From: a virus
DNA: 28,015 bases
IMG/VR virus record: IMGVR_UViG_3300030333_000412
Coordinates: 1-28,015 of that record
Strand: one strand, 5' to 3'
The notes beneath the pieces were generated by a model. It made no database searches. It saw only the letters and a program-made list of their open reading frames with translations, and was not told the origin of the DNA. Numbering within the stretch: the stretch's first letter is position 1; each line of letters begins with the position of its first letter. Positions 15,001 to 22,515 of the stretch are shown piece by piece. The position numbers and the translations under genes were made by a program.

Positions 15001-17689
15001 CCCATATTATGTTAACTACAGTAACGTTGTAGAACAAGGTAGTAGTCAAAACGGTAGTTTAATTAAAGATTTAGCTGTCAATAAAAATGATTTTAACTGG
15101 TGGATATATCCTCCTGGTACTACTAGTGACTCGGATTTGATTCCTTATGTAAACGGTACTGGAATCACCAGTTCTACCATGAAGAAAAACTATAGAAGAG
15201 CCGTTAGAGCATGGTGGCAAGCTTTTGGAGGAAATTGGTTTATAGACAGCGCTATAACAGCAAACGAAGAAGTAGATACTCTGCCTGGAACTGGAGTTGG
15301 GACTTATGGTAATACTAATGCTGGTCATTTAGGTAATGGTTCTCAAACAGATAACAGTTTTATAAGCTCTGGTCATCATGGTGTATATAACGGTGGTAAA
15401 AATATAGTCTTATCATGGTCTGGTTTATATTTACCAGGAGATAGTTTTCCATCGACAAACAAAAGAATTAATCACTCAACAGGAGCCAATGAAGAATTTG
15501 GACTTGGAACAGCAAATTGCCATCCAGATCAACAAGAAGTGGTTTCAATGTTAAACCCAGGAAATAAATTTAGATTTAAAGACGATCCATCTAAGATTGT
15601 TTACACCATAATGGCTGTTAGTAGAGTAGAAAACTTACACAATTATGATTCAGATGATAACGCCGCAGACAAATTTCATTGGGCAGCTAATAAACGTTTA
15701 AGATATGATCTTACTGTACAAGATCCAAATGGAGACGGTATTGGAGTTAATGGTGTGGGATACAATCCTACTATAAGTGGTAGCTCTGGAAACGACACTT
15801 GGACAGCTGCTGATAGCAACACCCCTATAACTATAGAATTTGTAGAGCCATTTAGCGAAGATGATGTCCAGTTTAGCAGTGGAAGTCCAGCTATATGGGA
15901 AACAGAACCTAAAGAAGATGTTGGTTTAGATATTTACTATGAAGCTACGCAAGCCTTCCCAATAGATTTACATTGGACAACAAATGAAGCGTGTGCTAAA
16001 TATGGTTCTATAGCATTAAATGAATCGGCTATAGGTTCTGCAAACGCTTGGTCGGGAACAATAAAAGTTACGAGTTGGAGCGATCAAACAGTAACGTTAG
16101 ACACAGTAATACCAGCTGATGTCAATGTGAATGATATTATTTCTTTTACAGCTCCAGATGGTGGTGTAACAAGGTTGCAAGTAAAAACAGCGGTTGACAC
16201 TTCAGTTTCAGGATTTAGTGGCAAAACAATTGAGTTTAAAAATAACATGCACAGTCAAGTTATGACGCTCCCTTATTTTAATTGTTACGCGTTTCAAAAT
16301 GGCGTAGAATCAAACAGAATTAGAGATGATTACAATGAGATTTATATTAGAAACGGAGTAAAAGCATCGTCAACATTAGCTGAGCGTTACGAAGAAGAAA
16401 GAAGAAAAACTGGTATGATACATTCAGGAGTTTATAACTCTACTAGTGGCCTTAATGATTTAAATCAATTTATACAAGCAGAGCCTATTACTAAAGATAT
16501 AAACCCTAGATACGGTAGTATACAAAAATTATTTAGTAGAGACACAGATATTGTTACTATATGCGAAGACAAAGTATTTAAGATACTATCTGATAAAGAT
16601 GCTTTATTTAACGCAGATGGCAACCAACAATTATTAGCTTCTAATAAAGTTTTAGGACAAACAACTGCTTATGCTGGAGATTACGGAACACAAAATCCAG
16701 AATCATTTGCAGCTGATAATTATAGATCTTACTTTGTAGATAGAGCTAGAGGCGCAGTATTAAGATTATCAATGGATGGTATTACGCCTATATCTTCTGC
16801 TGGTATGCATGATTGGTTTGGAGATAATTTAAAAGTTGGTGCTGCAGTAACAAAAGATACAGTACCTAGTATATTAGGTAGTTTTGATTCTAAAAAATCA
16901 TTATATAATATATCTATAAGACAAAAAGGAGAGACTAAATCAGGTGATCCTTATAAAGCACCTACAGATAATTATTATAGTTTAAGTTATAGTGAAATGG
17001 CTAAAGGATGGGTTAGCTTCATGTATGACACTCCACATACAAGTAAGTATCCAGAAAGTGGATTAAGTATAAACAACGAATACTACACGTGGAATGACGG
17101 TGAGTTATGGAAACATCATAGTAATCAAACAAGAAATAATTTCTGGGGAACACAGTTTGAGTCTACTATAACAACTATTATGAATGATAATCCTGAATCT
17201 ATAAAAAGCTTTAATACTATAAATTACGAGGGTAGTCAAGCTAAAATAAACATGCATAAAGCAACTAGTAATGTTACGGATGCTGCCGGTAATAATGTTA
17301 GCCAAGCAGATGGAGAATATTATAACTTACAAGCTAAAACAGGTTGGGAAGTAGAACTTTTAACTACAAACGAACAAACTGGAACAGTTCCAGAATTTAG
17401 AGAAAAAGAAGGTAAATGGTTTAATTATATACACGGAGAATCAACTGTGTTTACTGATTCAGGTGATAATACATTAAGTATGGATAGTAGTAGTCATAAC
17501 TTAGATCAACACGAGTTTTCTTTACAGGGATTAGGTATAGCAACTAATGTAAGTGGAACAGATACAGAAAACGATAAATACACGTTTACAGTTGCAAATA
17601 ATACAAGTACAACTTATAATCCAGACACTGAAATAGACAGCAATACAGATGGTGATCCAGATGGTGTTTGGGATTCAACAGCAGATTAA
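12086..17689 (+). CDS. very large tail nozzle/stabilisation-like protein
   Basis: 1867 residues. The N-terminus (MNKDMDERLVPLTEYRDAKN, from residue 13; then IEVNTSDGSNVGTVQTTLGN) and the region SLQ/IQKLFSRDTDIVTICEDKVFKIL (about 1480) look like the beta-propeller tail-nozzle proteins of podoviruses (T7 gp12, P22 gp10 type). Between them lie large beta-rich insertions. One at about 990-1230 is rich in Gly, Asn, Trp and Asp and contains DPNGDGIGVNG. The last ~23 residues hold DSNTDGDPDGVWD, resembling a thrombospondin type 3-like calcium-binding repeat. No hydrolase active site is recognisable. T7 gp12 has about 790 residues, so this is more than twice as long; the inserts may carry host-binding or scaffold functions. 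Nozzle role is an inference from position and these segments. Confidence 0.65.
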   Translation: MPEIKRTFSGSKMNKDMDERLVPLTEYRDAKNIEVNTSDGSNVGTVQTTLGNTALTAKFPAGSVCVGSIVDKKTDKIYWLVAGASETTDNVTTFKDYIAEYDVQNETFKYVLVDIYKVKIVPGTLSSSTNGFVYCPQVNSKTFNNTGIRLDMDVRHTNASATAGVYVTDIQFDTDKWKILTSSDFATGASDTVTFKSKRLLNFQKDDGTGKPRMITGINVMDGMLFWTDNYSEPKKINIERCIEGTGGESYLYGGSNAGYNSTVTTQTYKTFGPKGLNLNNDNFHTRLVSTGKELSGKALETITNFNKNKAAWLEEEHITVIKKAPLTPPYLEMSNIDPERSGNDIHTATDYLDSSPGVTGVAFSSTSASGETTLLTPSEEVYTTGTSPGAIYFTSNVDFRIGDVVILTNDTDADPTTFTDHEVRIRIEDVPTGTGPWNGPYSWSLLGVSSTIGTGMQNWLARLEQKPPIFEFKFPRFAYRYKYEDGEYSTFSPFSEIAFMPSDFNYAPKQGYNLGMVNNLRSLKITDFVVEDATRGEDVIEVDILFKNEDSPNIYTVKTIKKTDDAWPTTAKGRGEYTVETELIHAVVPSNQLLRPWDNVPRKALAQEISANRLIYGNYLQNYDLKDVYEREIIPDIQVSLESKLGALAKFNSSAAGSVDSDPTPGKSVKSLRTYQVGVVYRDEYGRETPVLTGDAGRSTITVDKEQSISFNKIKAQILSNPPNWAKSWKLFVKETSNEYYNLAMDRWYNAEDGNVWLSFPSAERNKVQEDSFLILKKEHDSERPVTEDARYKVIAIEDDAPEFIKTNTKTIGTMQSALNWVTSTTAGFPFVEYDSFDVQNSANFYSTFGIDGGLSPTLLSYMHQGFIYVRFSAATVTSAYYKIASITDDNNVIKIRIDGKFGEDLRAFAPAQTTASIVSGISFDIASKIPENKPEFDGKFFVKVYKDLTIGSKVLAKTSSSDYTVVTAMSPYYVNYSNVVEQGSSQNGSLIKDLAVNKNDFNWWIYPPGTTSDSDLIPYVNGTGITSSTMKKNYRRAVRAWWQAFGGNWFIDSAITANEEVDTLPGTGVGTYGNTNAGHLGNGSQTDNSFISSGHHGVYNGGKNIVLSWSGLYLPGDSFPSTNKRINHSTGANEEFGLGTANCHPDQQEVVSMLNPGNKFRFKDDPSKIVYTIMAVSRVENLHNYDSDDNAADKFHWAANKRLRYDLTVQDPNGDGIGVNGVGYNPTISGSSGNDTWTAADSNTPITIEFVEPFSEDDVQFSSGSPAIWETEPKEDVGLDIYYEATQAFPIDLHWTTNEACAKYGSIALNESAIGSANAWSGTIKVTSWSDQTVTLDTVIPADVNVNDIISFTAPDGGVTRLQVKTAVDTSVSGFSGKTIEFKNNMHSQVMTLPYFNCYAFQNGVESNRIRDDYNEIYIRNGVKASSTLAERYEEERRKTGMIHSGVYNSTSGLNDLNQFIQAEPITKDINPRYGSIQKLFSRDTDIVTICEDKVFKILSDKDALFNADGNQQLLASNKVLGQTTAYAGDYGTQNPESFAADNYRSYFVDRARGAVLRLSMDGITPISSAGMHDWFGDNLKVGAAVTKDTVPSILGSFDSKKSLYNISIRQKGETKSGDPYKAPTDNYYSLSYSEMAKGWVSFMYDTPHTSKYPESGLSINNEYYTWNDGELWKHHSNQTRNNFWGTQFESTITTIMNDNPESIKSFNTINYEGSQAKINMHKATSNVTDAAGNNVSQADGEYYNLQAKTGWEVELLTTNEQTGTVPEFREKEGKWFNYIHGESTVFTDSGDNTLSMDSSSHNLDQHEFSLQGLGIATNVSGTDTENDKYTFTVANNTSTTYNPDTEIDSNTDGDPDGVWDSTAD

Positions 17690-17698
17690 AAATATAAT

Positions 17699-19663
17699 AT
17701 GGCAAATTGGACAGTATCAACATCGACATCAAGCGTAAATGCTGGGGCTACGGTTTCAGGAACTAAAGTTCTTACTATAACACCAAACACTGGTTATGTT
17801 ATTAGCGCTGCTGATTTTAAAATCGGTGGAGCAACAGAAACATCTTCAAATGTTTGGACTGGTGGAAATGTAGATATAGGTGTTAACACTGTAACATTTG
17901 CAGACACAGGTACACCTGGAACCGCTGGTAACACTGTTACGGCTACAGTCGCTTTTGATTCGTTTTCTATGGGTACTAGCAATAAAACATTATATATAGA
18001 TATTGATGATGATGTTGAGACTACACCTGTAGATAGATACATTTGTATATACTCTGTACATCACTTAGAACAAGACAACGAGGGTACAGAAAAACATACT
18101 GTTACAACAACAAGTGGAACTGGAATAACACAGAGTTCTCCTTCAGGAACTAACGCTGTAACGATATCTCATCAAGGAACTGTATCGGAAAATCCAGCTT
18201 ATCCAGGCCATTTGATACTAACAAAAGTTTTTGCTGCTAATGATATATTTGCTTATTATTACGATAGTGTTCCAACTTGGAATTTAGAACCATCAACTTA
18301 TGCTCCTTATTACGAAGTTATAGAAGATTCTCACTCTTACAATGCTGACGGTGAATTAATAGGTGTTACATTTAAAGTTTATTACACGCCACCTGTCCCA
18401 GCAATAGATACTGAAAACAGTGCGGGCGCTATGTGTGAGTTGGGTCATGAAATAGAATGGACTTCTAACATAAGAAGAAAACCTCAAGGAGAGCCCGGTG
18501 CTAAAAAATACATTACATCCTTACAGACTTCAGATCTTTGGATATCTCCATCTGGCGAAACAAGAAGCGTTAGAGTTTTTGGTAGCATTGGCGCGGAGTT
18601 TACATTTAAAGTAAATAGAGTTGGAGATAATTATACTTACGATTTTACATCAGATACGTTTACTTCAGCGGCAACAACGACTGCTTCTACAACAATAGGA
18701 TCTACAGGTTTTGAAGATTTTTTAATTCAATACCCATCAACAGGTAGTAATCAATCTTATGATTTAACAATACAAGCAGCAAGTAATATCACTTCTTTAT
18801 CAGCGGGCGTACCTACATCAGCAAATGACCATAGGTTATACCAGTATATAGATATAATCATTACTTTAGGGTTAGATGATAGTGCTAATGGATATGACGA
18901 AGGAGAATTTCCAACTGCTATAACTATAACTAACAAAGCTGGTGACACACCATCAGGTATTTTTCAAAAAGACTTTTCTTACACGATAACACCTGATATG
19001 ATACGTTCTGGTCAAGGCTCTGCTATAGATCCAAGATCAGGTGCTGGTTATCCTGATTTTACCTTAAGTTCAGGAAGCGCAGCGGTTATAAAAACAGATG
19101 GAACTTGGAATGGTACATCTGGAGATATAGATTCTACAACAGGTATATTAGCAGGAGATGGTGTTACTTGGAGTGTTACGAAATCCCCTTGTTTTGATCT
19201 TGAAGAAGCACAAGAAATATTTGTTGGTACCTTAACAGAGAACACTGAGGATTTAATAAGTATACCTGTGGATCACACCGATCTAACAGTGGGAATGACA
19301 TTATCTGCTAGTAATATCCCTGAAGGTGTTACGATAGAAAGTAGAACAGATGACACTATAGAGCTAAGCGAACCTATAGAGGTAAGATCTAATATACCAA
19401 TTACGTTTACAGCGAGCGGTATAACGGTGGATTCTATCACGGACGGAAATACATTAGTATTATCTCAATCAGTAGTTCTTAGTGATAATTTAGATTTACA
19501 GATTGGAACAGCTGAAGCTGATTCAGATGCTTATGTAAAAGGTGCTGCTGTTACAGACTCCCATCCAAACGTTGTAGTGTCAGGTACCCTTGTAGTTGAT
19601 TCTTTTGGTAACGCTAACAAAACCTTAACAATGGATATAGAAAAATTAATAACAAGATCATAA
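17699..19663 (+). CDS. Ig-like/fibre-like virion protein
   Basis: 654 residues, Thr/Ser/Gly-rich, beta-only in character. Residues about 1-85 read as an Ig-like or bacterial-repeat domain (TPNTGYVISAADFKIGG, then NTVTFADTG). The middle contains short beta strands and a positively charged patch (RRKPQGEPGAKKY). Residues about 520-610 carry two copies of a small-barrel motif: LTVGMTLSASNIPEGVTI followed by TDDTIELSEPI, then GNTLVLSQSVVLS. This VGM-x-L-x(4)-IP-x-GV-x-I pattern is frequent in phage fibre and decoration proteins. It is 9 bases after the nozzle gene and 1 base before the next. Tail fibre, adhesin or head decoration are all possible. No enzymatic motif. Confidence 0.6.
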   Translation: MANWTVSTSTSSVNAGATVSGTKVLTITPNTGYVISAADFKIGGATETSSNVWTGGNVDIGVNTVTFADTGTPGTAGNTVTATVAFDSFSMGTSNKTLYIDIDDDVETTPVDRYICIYSVHHLEQDNEGTEKHTVTTTSGTGITQSSPSGTNAVTISHQGTVSENPAYPGHLILTKVFAANDIFAYYYDSVPTWNLEPSTYAPYYEVIEDSHSYNADGELIGVTFKVYYTPPVPAIDTENSAGAMCELGHEIEWTSNIRRKPQGEPGAKKYITSLQTSDLWISPSGETRSVRVFGSIGAEFTFKVNRVGDNYTYDFTSDTFTSAATTTASTTIGSTGFEDFLIQYPSTGSNQSYDLTIQAASNITSLSAGVPTSANDHRLYQYIDIIITLGLDDSANGYDEGEFPTAITITNKAGDTPSGIFQKDFSYTITPDMIRSGQGSAIDPRSGAGYPDFTLSSGSAAVIKTDGTWNGTSGDIDSTTGILAGDGVTWSVTKSPCFDLEEAQEIFVGTLTENTEDLISIPVDHTDLTVGMTLSASNIPEGVTIESRTDDTIELSEPIEVRSNIPITFTASGITVDSITDGNTLVLSQSVVLSDNLDLQIGTAEADSDAYVKGAAVTDSHPNVVVSGTLVVDSFGNANKTLTMDIEKLITRS

Positions 19664-19664
19664 T

Positions 19665-20075
19665 ATGGCAACAGTAGCTTTAACATTTTCAAAACTTAAT
19701 GCATCTCTTCAAGTAGGAGATACAGCTTACTATGTAACAACTGGTACTATAGGTGGTTATTACGATCATGATGATGCTGCTAACTCACCAACGTCATTCA
19801 GATCTTCTGATAGTGGTTCAGGACAGAATAGCTTAGTAAAAATTGGAGAAGTGAAAGAAATAAACAAAGTAACAAATGTTGTAACTTGTACCACTACTTT
19901 AACAACTGGTCAACTACCTAACACTTCCACTCATTTTATATTTTTTACAAAAGACAACGAAGTTAACTTATCAACATTGCTAGGTTATTATATGGAAATT
20001 AAACTTAAAAACACTTCCACAACAGAAGCTGAGTTATATAGTGTTGGTTGTGAGGTTTTTGAAAGTAGTAAATAA
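19665..20075 (+). CDS. small beta-barrel virion protein
   Basis: 136 residues. The core LQVGDTAYYVTTG ... KIGEVKEINKVTNVVTC ... STHFIFFTKDNEVNLSTLLG ... YYMEIKLKNTSTTEAELYSVG ... CEVFESSK matches small structural proteins I recall from many marine phages, with no assigned role. The GDTxY...G-V...N-V-V-T pattern resembles the C-terminal module of the 74-859 protein. It is the last of the tail-protein run, followed by a 44-base gap and then the cupin. Likely a fibre-associated or decoration protein. Confidence 0.62.
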   Translation: MATVALTFSKLNASLQVGDTAYYVTTGTIGGYYDHDDAANSPTSFRSSDSGSGQNSLVKIGEVKEINKVTNVVTCTTTLTTGQLPNTSTHFIFFTKDNEVNLSTLLGYYMEIKLKNTSTTEAELYSVGCEVFESSK

Positions 20076-20119
20076 ACGTAGAAAACTGTAACTATATACA
20101 CTATAGTAAATTAAATTAA

Positions 20120-20584
20120 ATGAAAAAAGAAACAATCCTTAGTAAAAGAAAGGAAATACAGTCTTTACAAGAATTATTAATTAATAACGCTGATGGAGAT
20201 AATATAGAGGGTGATGGTAAAAATATAATTCATAGTAAAAACTTTCCTTTAAAACACACATTTGCAGATGGTATTTACGTAAGACAAATGGATATGAAAG
20301 CTGGTAGTATAGTTGTTGGTGCTATACACAACCATTTGCATGTTTGGTTTTTATTAACTGGTCATTTAGCTGTAGCTACAGAAGATTCAATAGAAGAATT
20401 TGTGGCACCATGTTATGTATTAGCTAAACCAGGTAGTAAAAGAGTAATATATGCAATGGAAGAATCTATATTTGTAAACGTACACAAAAATCCAAACAAT
20501 ATAAAAGATATAAAAAAATTAGAAGACGAAATAGTCTCTTTAACATTTGAAGAATATGAAGAATATATTAACAAAAATAAATAA
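20120..20584 (+). CDS. phage cupin-fold protein
   Basis: 154 residues. A helical N-terminal part (about 1-25) precedes a cupin barrel. Motif 1 is GAIHNHLHVWFLLTG: His70, His72 and His74 lie upstream of Gly81 with spacing like the canonical HxH(x)3-4E(x)6G, but the Glu is missing and a third His sits near its place. Motif 2 is APCYVLAKPGSKRVIYA; PxG-like PG is present (104-105), but the usual His is replaced by Arg/Tyr, and His122 follows (VNVHKN). Cupins of this kind sit among tail genes in many marine phages; substrate and role are unknown. The metal site is atypical, so catalysis is uncertain. It lies 3 bases before the first ejection-protein gene. Confidence 0.72.
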   Translation: MKKETILSKRKEIQSLQELLINNADGDNIEGDGKNIIHSKNFPLKHTFADGIYVRQMDMKAGSIVVGAIHNHLHVWFLLTGHLAVATEDSIEEFVAPCYVLAKPGSKRVIYAMEESIFVNVHKNPNNIKDIKKLEDEIVSLTFEEYEEYINKNK

Positions 20585-20587
20585 ATT

Positions 20588-21208
20588 ATGAGTTTTGCAA
20601 TAGTAGCGGGTGTTGCGGCAGCCGCTAGCGCTGGAATAGGTATAGCTAGAGCTATAAAAGGTGGTGCTGATAAAAGAGCCGCTAAAAAAGCTAATGAACT
20701 CGCTAGAGCTCAAATGGAAAAAGATAGAAAAGCTTACATGAATATAGATACTAGTAATCCATATTTAAACATGGAGAACACTATGGAAGACTTAACTGTA
20801 AACACCCAAGCAGCTGAGTTTGCGTCTCAAAAAGCGGAGCAAGGAATGGCTAACACTTTGAATAACATGAAACAATCAGCTGGTGGATCTGGTATAGCTG
20901 CGTTAGCACAAGCTATGGCTAATCAAGGTCAACTAGCAGCGCAAGAAGCGTCACAATCTATAGCCACACAAGAAAAACAAAATCAAGCTCTTGAACGTAA
21001 AGAAGCTAGTAGAATACAAGGTTTAGAAAGAGAAGGGGAGATTCAATCAAGAAATCTAAAACAACAGTTAGCTAGTAAAGCTCTTCAGTTTTCAGCTGGA
21101 GATGTAGCTCAAACATCAGCGGATATAACTGCAGCTCAAGACCAAATAGAGTCAGGTATAAATCAAGTAGGAAGTGCAGTTGGTACTTTTGCTGGAGGAA
21201 TTGGATAA
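20588..21208 (+). CDS. internal virion protein, T7 gp14-like in character
   Basis: 206 residues; T7 gp14 has 196. A hydrophobic Ala/Gly-rich N-terminus (MSFAIVAGVAAAASAGIGIA, residues 1-20) is followed by long Gln/Ala/Glu-rich helices (about 25-165) and a Gly-rich end (VGSAVGTFAGGIG). This composition is typical of ejection proteins that are packed in the head and form a channel in the host envelope. It is the first of three consecutive genes in the order small, medium, giant, matching T7 gp14-gp15-gp16. No sequence match is claimed; the call rests on length, composition and order. Confidence 0.68.
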   Translation: MSFAIVAGVAAAASAGIGIARAIKGGADKRAAKKANELARAQMEKDRKAYMNIDTSNPYLNMENTMEDLTVNTQAAEFASQKAEQGMANTLNNMKQSAGGSGIAALAQAMANQGQLAAQEASQSIATQEKQNQALERKEASRIQGLEREGEIQSRNLKQQLASKALQFSAGDVAQTSADITAAQDQIESGINQVGSAVGTFAGGIG

Positions 21209-21225
21209 TAATATAATAACGAATT

Positions 21226-22515
21226 ATGGCAAATAAAAGAAATAGACCAGTATTAGGAAGCACCGTAACTTCTACGGATCCTGCTATACAAGCGTATTTA
21301 GACGCGAAAGCGGCTTCTTCTAAACAACGAACAAACTGGGATGTAATTGGAGATATTAGTGGAGACGTATTAAGTGCGACACAAGCACATAGAGCAGCTG
21401 TGCAATTAGATGAAGATAATAAAAGAAAAGAATTAGAAGCTTACGAAAATCAATTTTCTAATAATGTCAATAAAATAACAGAGAACGCAGGGAGCTTAGG
21501 TGAAGAGTATTTTAGTTTAGCGACTGAAGAAGCTAAAAAAATGAAAGAGGAATATATGAATGCTGTTAAAAACGAAGATAAAGAAACTCAACAAAAACTA
21601 AAAATGAGATTGCAGGGATTATCAACTAGCATCCAATCTCTAAAAGAAAACCTAACTATAGCTGCTGAGTTAAAGAATGATGAAGTATTGTCTAACGGTA
21701 GAACTGAGACCGATAAGTTAATATCAGCTACATGTACTGATCCAGCTAATCTTGTTCATAGAGATGGAGAGTGGGTTTGGAAAAATCCAAAGTATGTTGA
21801 AGGTGGTGATCAACCAGAGTTTTTCACACAAGACGACTTTGTAAAATCTCTAGTTCAAATAGATGAGGTTACATCTAAAGCTTATTTAGATTACGAGAAA
21901 ACAATGAACACAAATGGTTATAGTTATGTAGAAGGCACTAGTACAACGGATTTTGATTTCCAAAGAATAAAAACTGGTATACAAGATCAGTTTATAACAC
22001 AAGACAATATAATGTCGATCATGCATGATGATTTCACGAAAAGAGGAATGAGTAATACGTTTAAGGCCAACATAAGTGAACATCTAGATAATATAGCTAG
22101 TAAAACCCCTAATTTTTACAAAGGACTAGGTATTGATGTAGATGGTCCTAACGGAGTACCAGATGGTATAATAGATGAATATGATTATGATATGGTTGGT
22201 GAAGATAAAAAAAGAATTATAGATGCCATAACTAATAAAAATAGTAAATATGGTTTCGATTATGAAATGTCAAAAAGTATAGTCGCAGATTGGTTGACGC
22301 TTCAAGCTCAGAAAAAGTTTTATGGTGATGCTAATCCAGATTTAGTGCCAAACGATGGAGAAACTGTAGCAGAGTTCAAAAAGAGAGGTGGTATAGTTGG
22401 TAGATATTTAAACAATCCACAAGCGGGTGTTGTATGGAAAGAAATAGATGGTGTTGGTACTTTTATTAGACCAACTGAATTTGAGGAATTTTTAAAGCAA
22501 AATAAAATAACGTAA
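21226..22515 (+). CDS. internal virion protein, gp15-like position
   Basis: 429 residues. The N-terminal half is helical and charged (coiled-coil about 60-150, e.g. LDEDNKRKELEAYENQF and EEAKKMKEEYMNAVKNE). A loop at 304-318, DVDGPNGVPDGIIDE, has the Asp/Asn/Gly spacing of an EF-hand- or dockerin-like calcium loop (D304, D306, N309, D313, D317). The C-terminal part is mixed and contains WLTLQAQKKFYGDANPDLV. It lies between a gp14-like and a giant gp16-like protein and overlaps the latter by one base in TAATG (22513-22517), so the two are probably made together. Shorter than T7 gp15 (747). Ejection role inferred from context. Confidence 0.55.
   Translation: MANKRNRPVLGSTVTSTDPAIQAYLDAKAASSKQRTNWDVIGDISGDVLSATQAHRAAVQLDEDNKRKELEAYENQFSNNVNKITENAGSLGEEYFSLATEEAKKMKEEYMNAVKNEDKETQQKLKMRLQGLSTSIQSLKENLTIAAELKNDEVLSNGRTETDKLISATCTDPANLVHRDGEWVWKNPKYVEGGDQPEFFTQDDFVKSLVQIDEVTSKAYLDYEKTMNTNGYSYVEGTSTTDFDFQRIKTGIQDQFITQDNIMSIMHDDFTKRGMSNTFKANISEHLDNIASKTPNFYKGLGIDVDGPNGVPDGIIDEYDYDMVGEDKKRIIDAITNKNSKYGFDYEMSKSIVADWLTLQAQKKFYGDANPDLVPNDGETVAEFKKRGGIVGRYLNNPQAGVVWKEIDGVGTFIRPTEFEEFLKQNKIT

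Noticed and set aside
15200-15700. A lysozyme or glycosidase domain in the nozzle-like insertion
   Set aside because: Trp/Gly/Asp-rich character suggested it, but no catalytic Glu/Asp motif could be identified.
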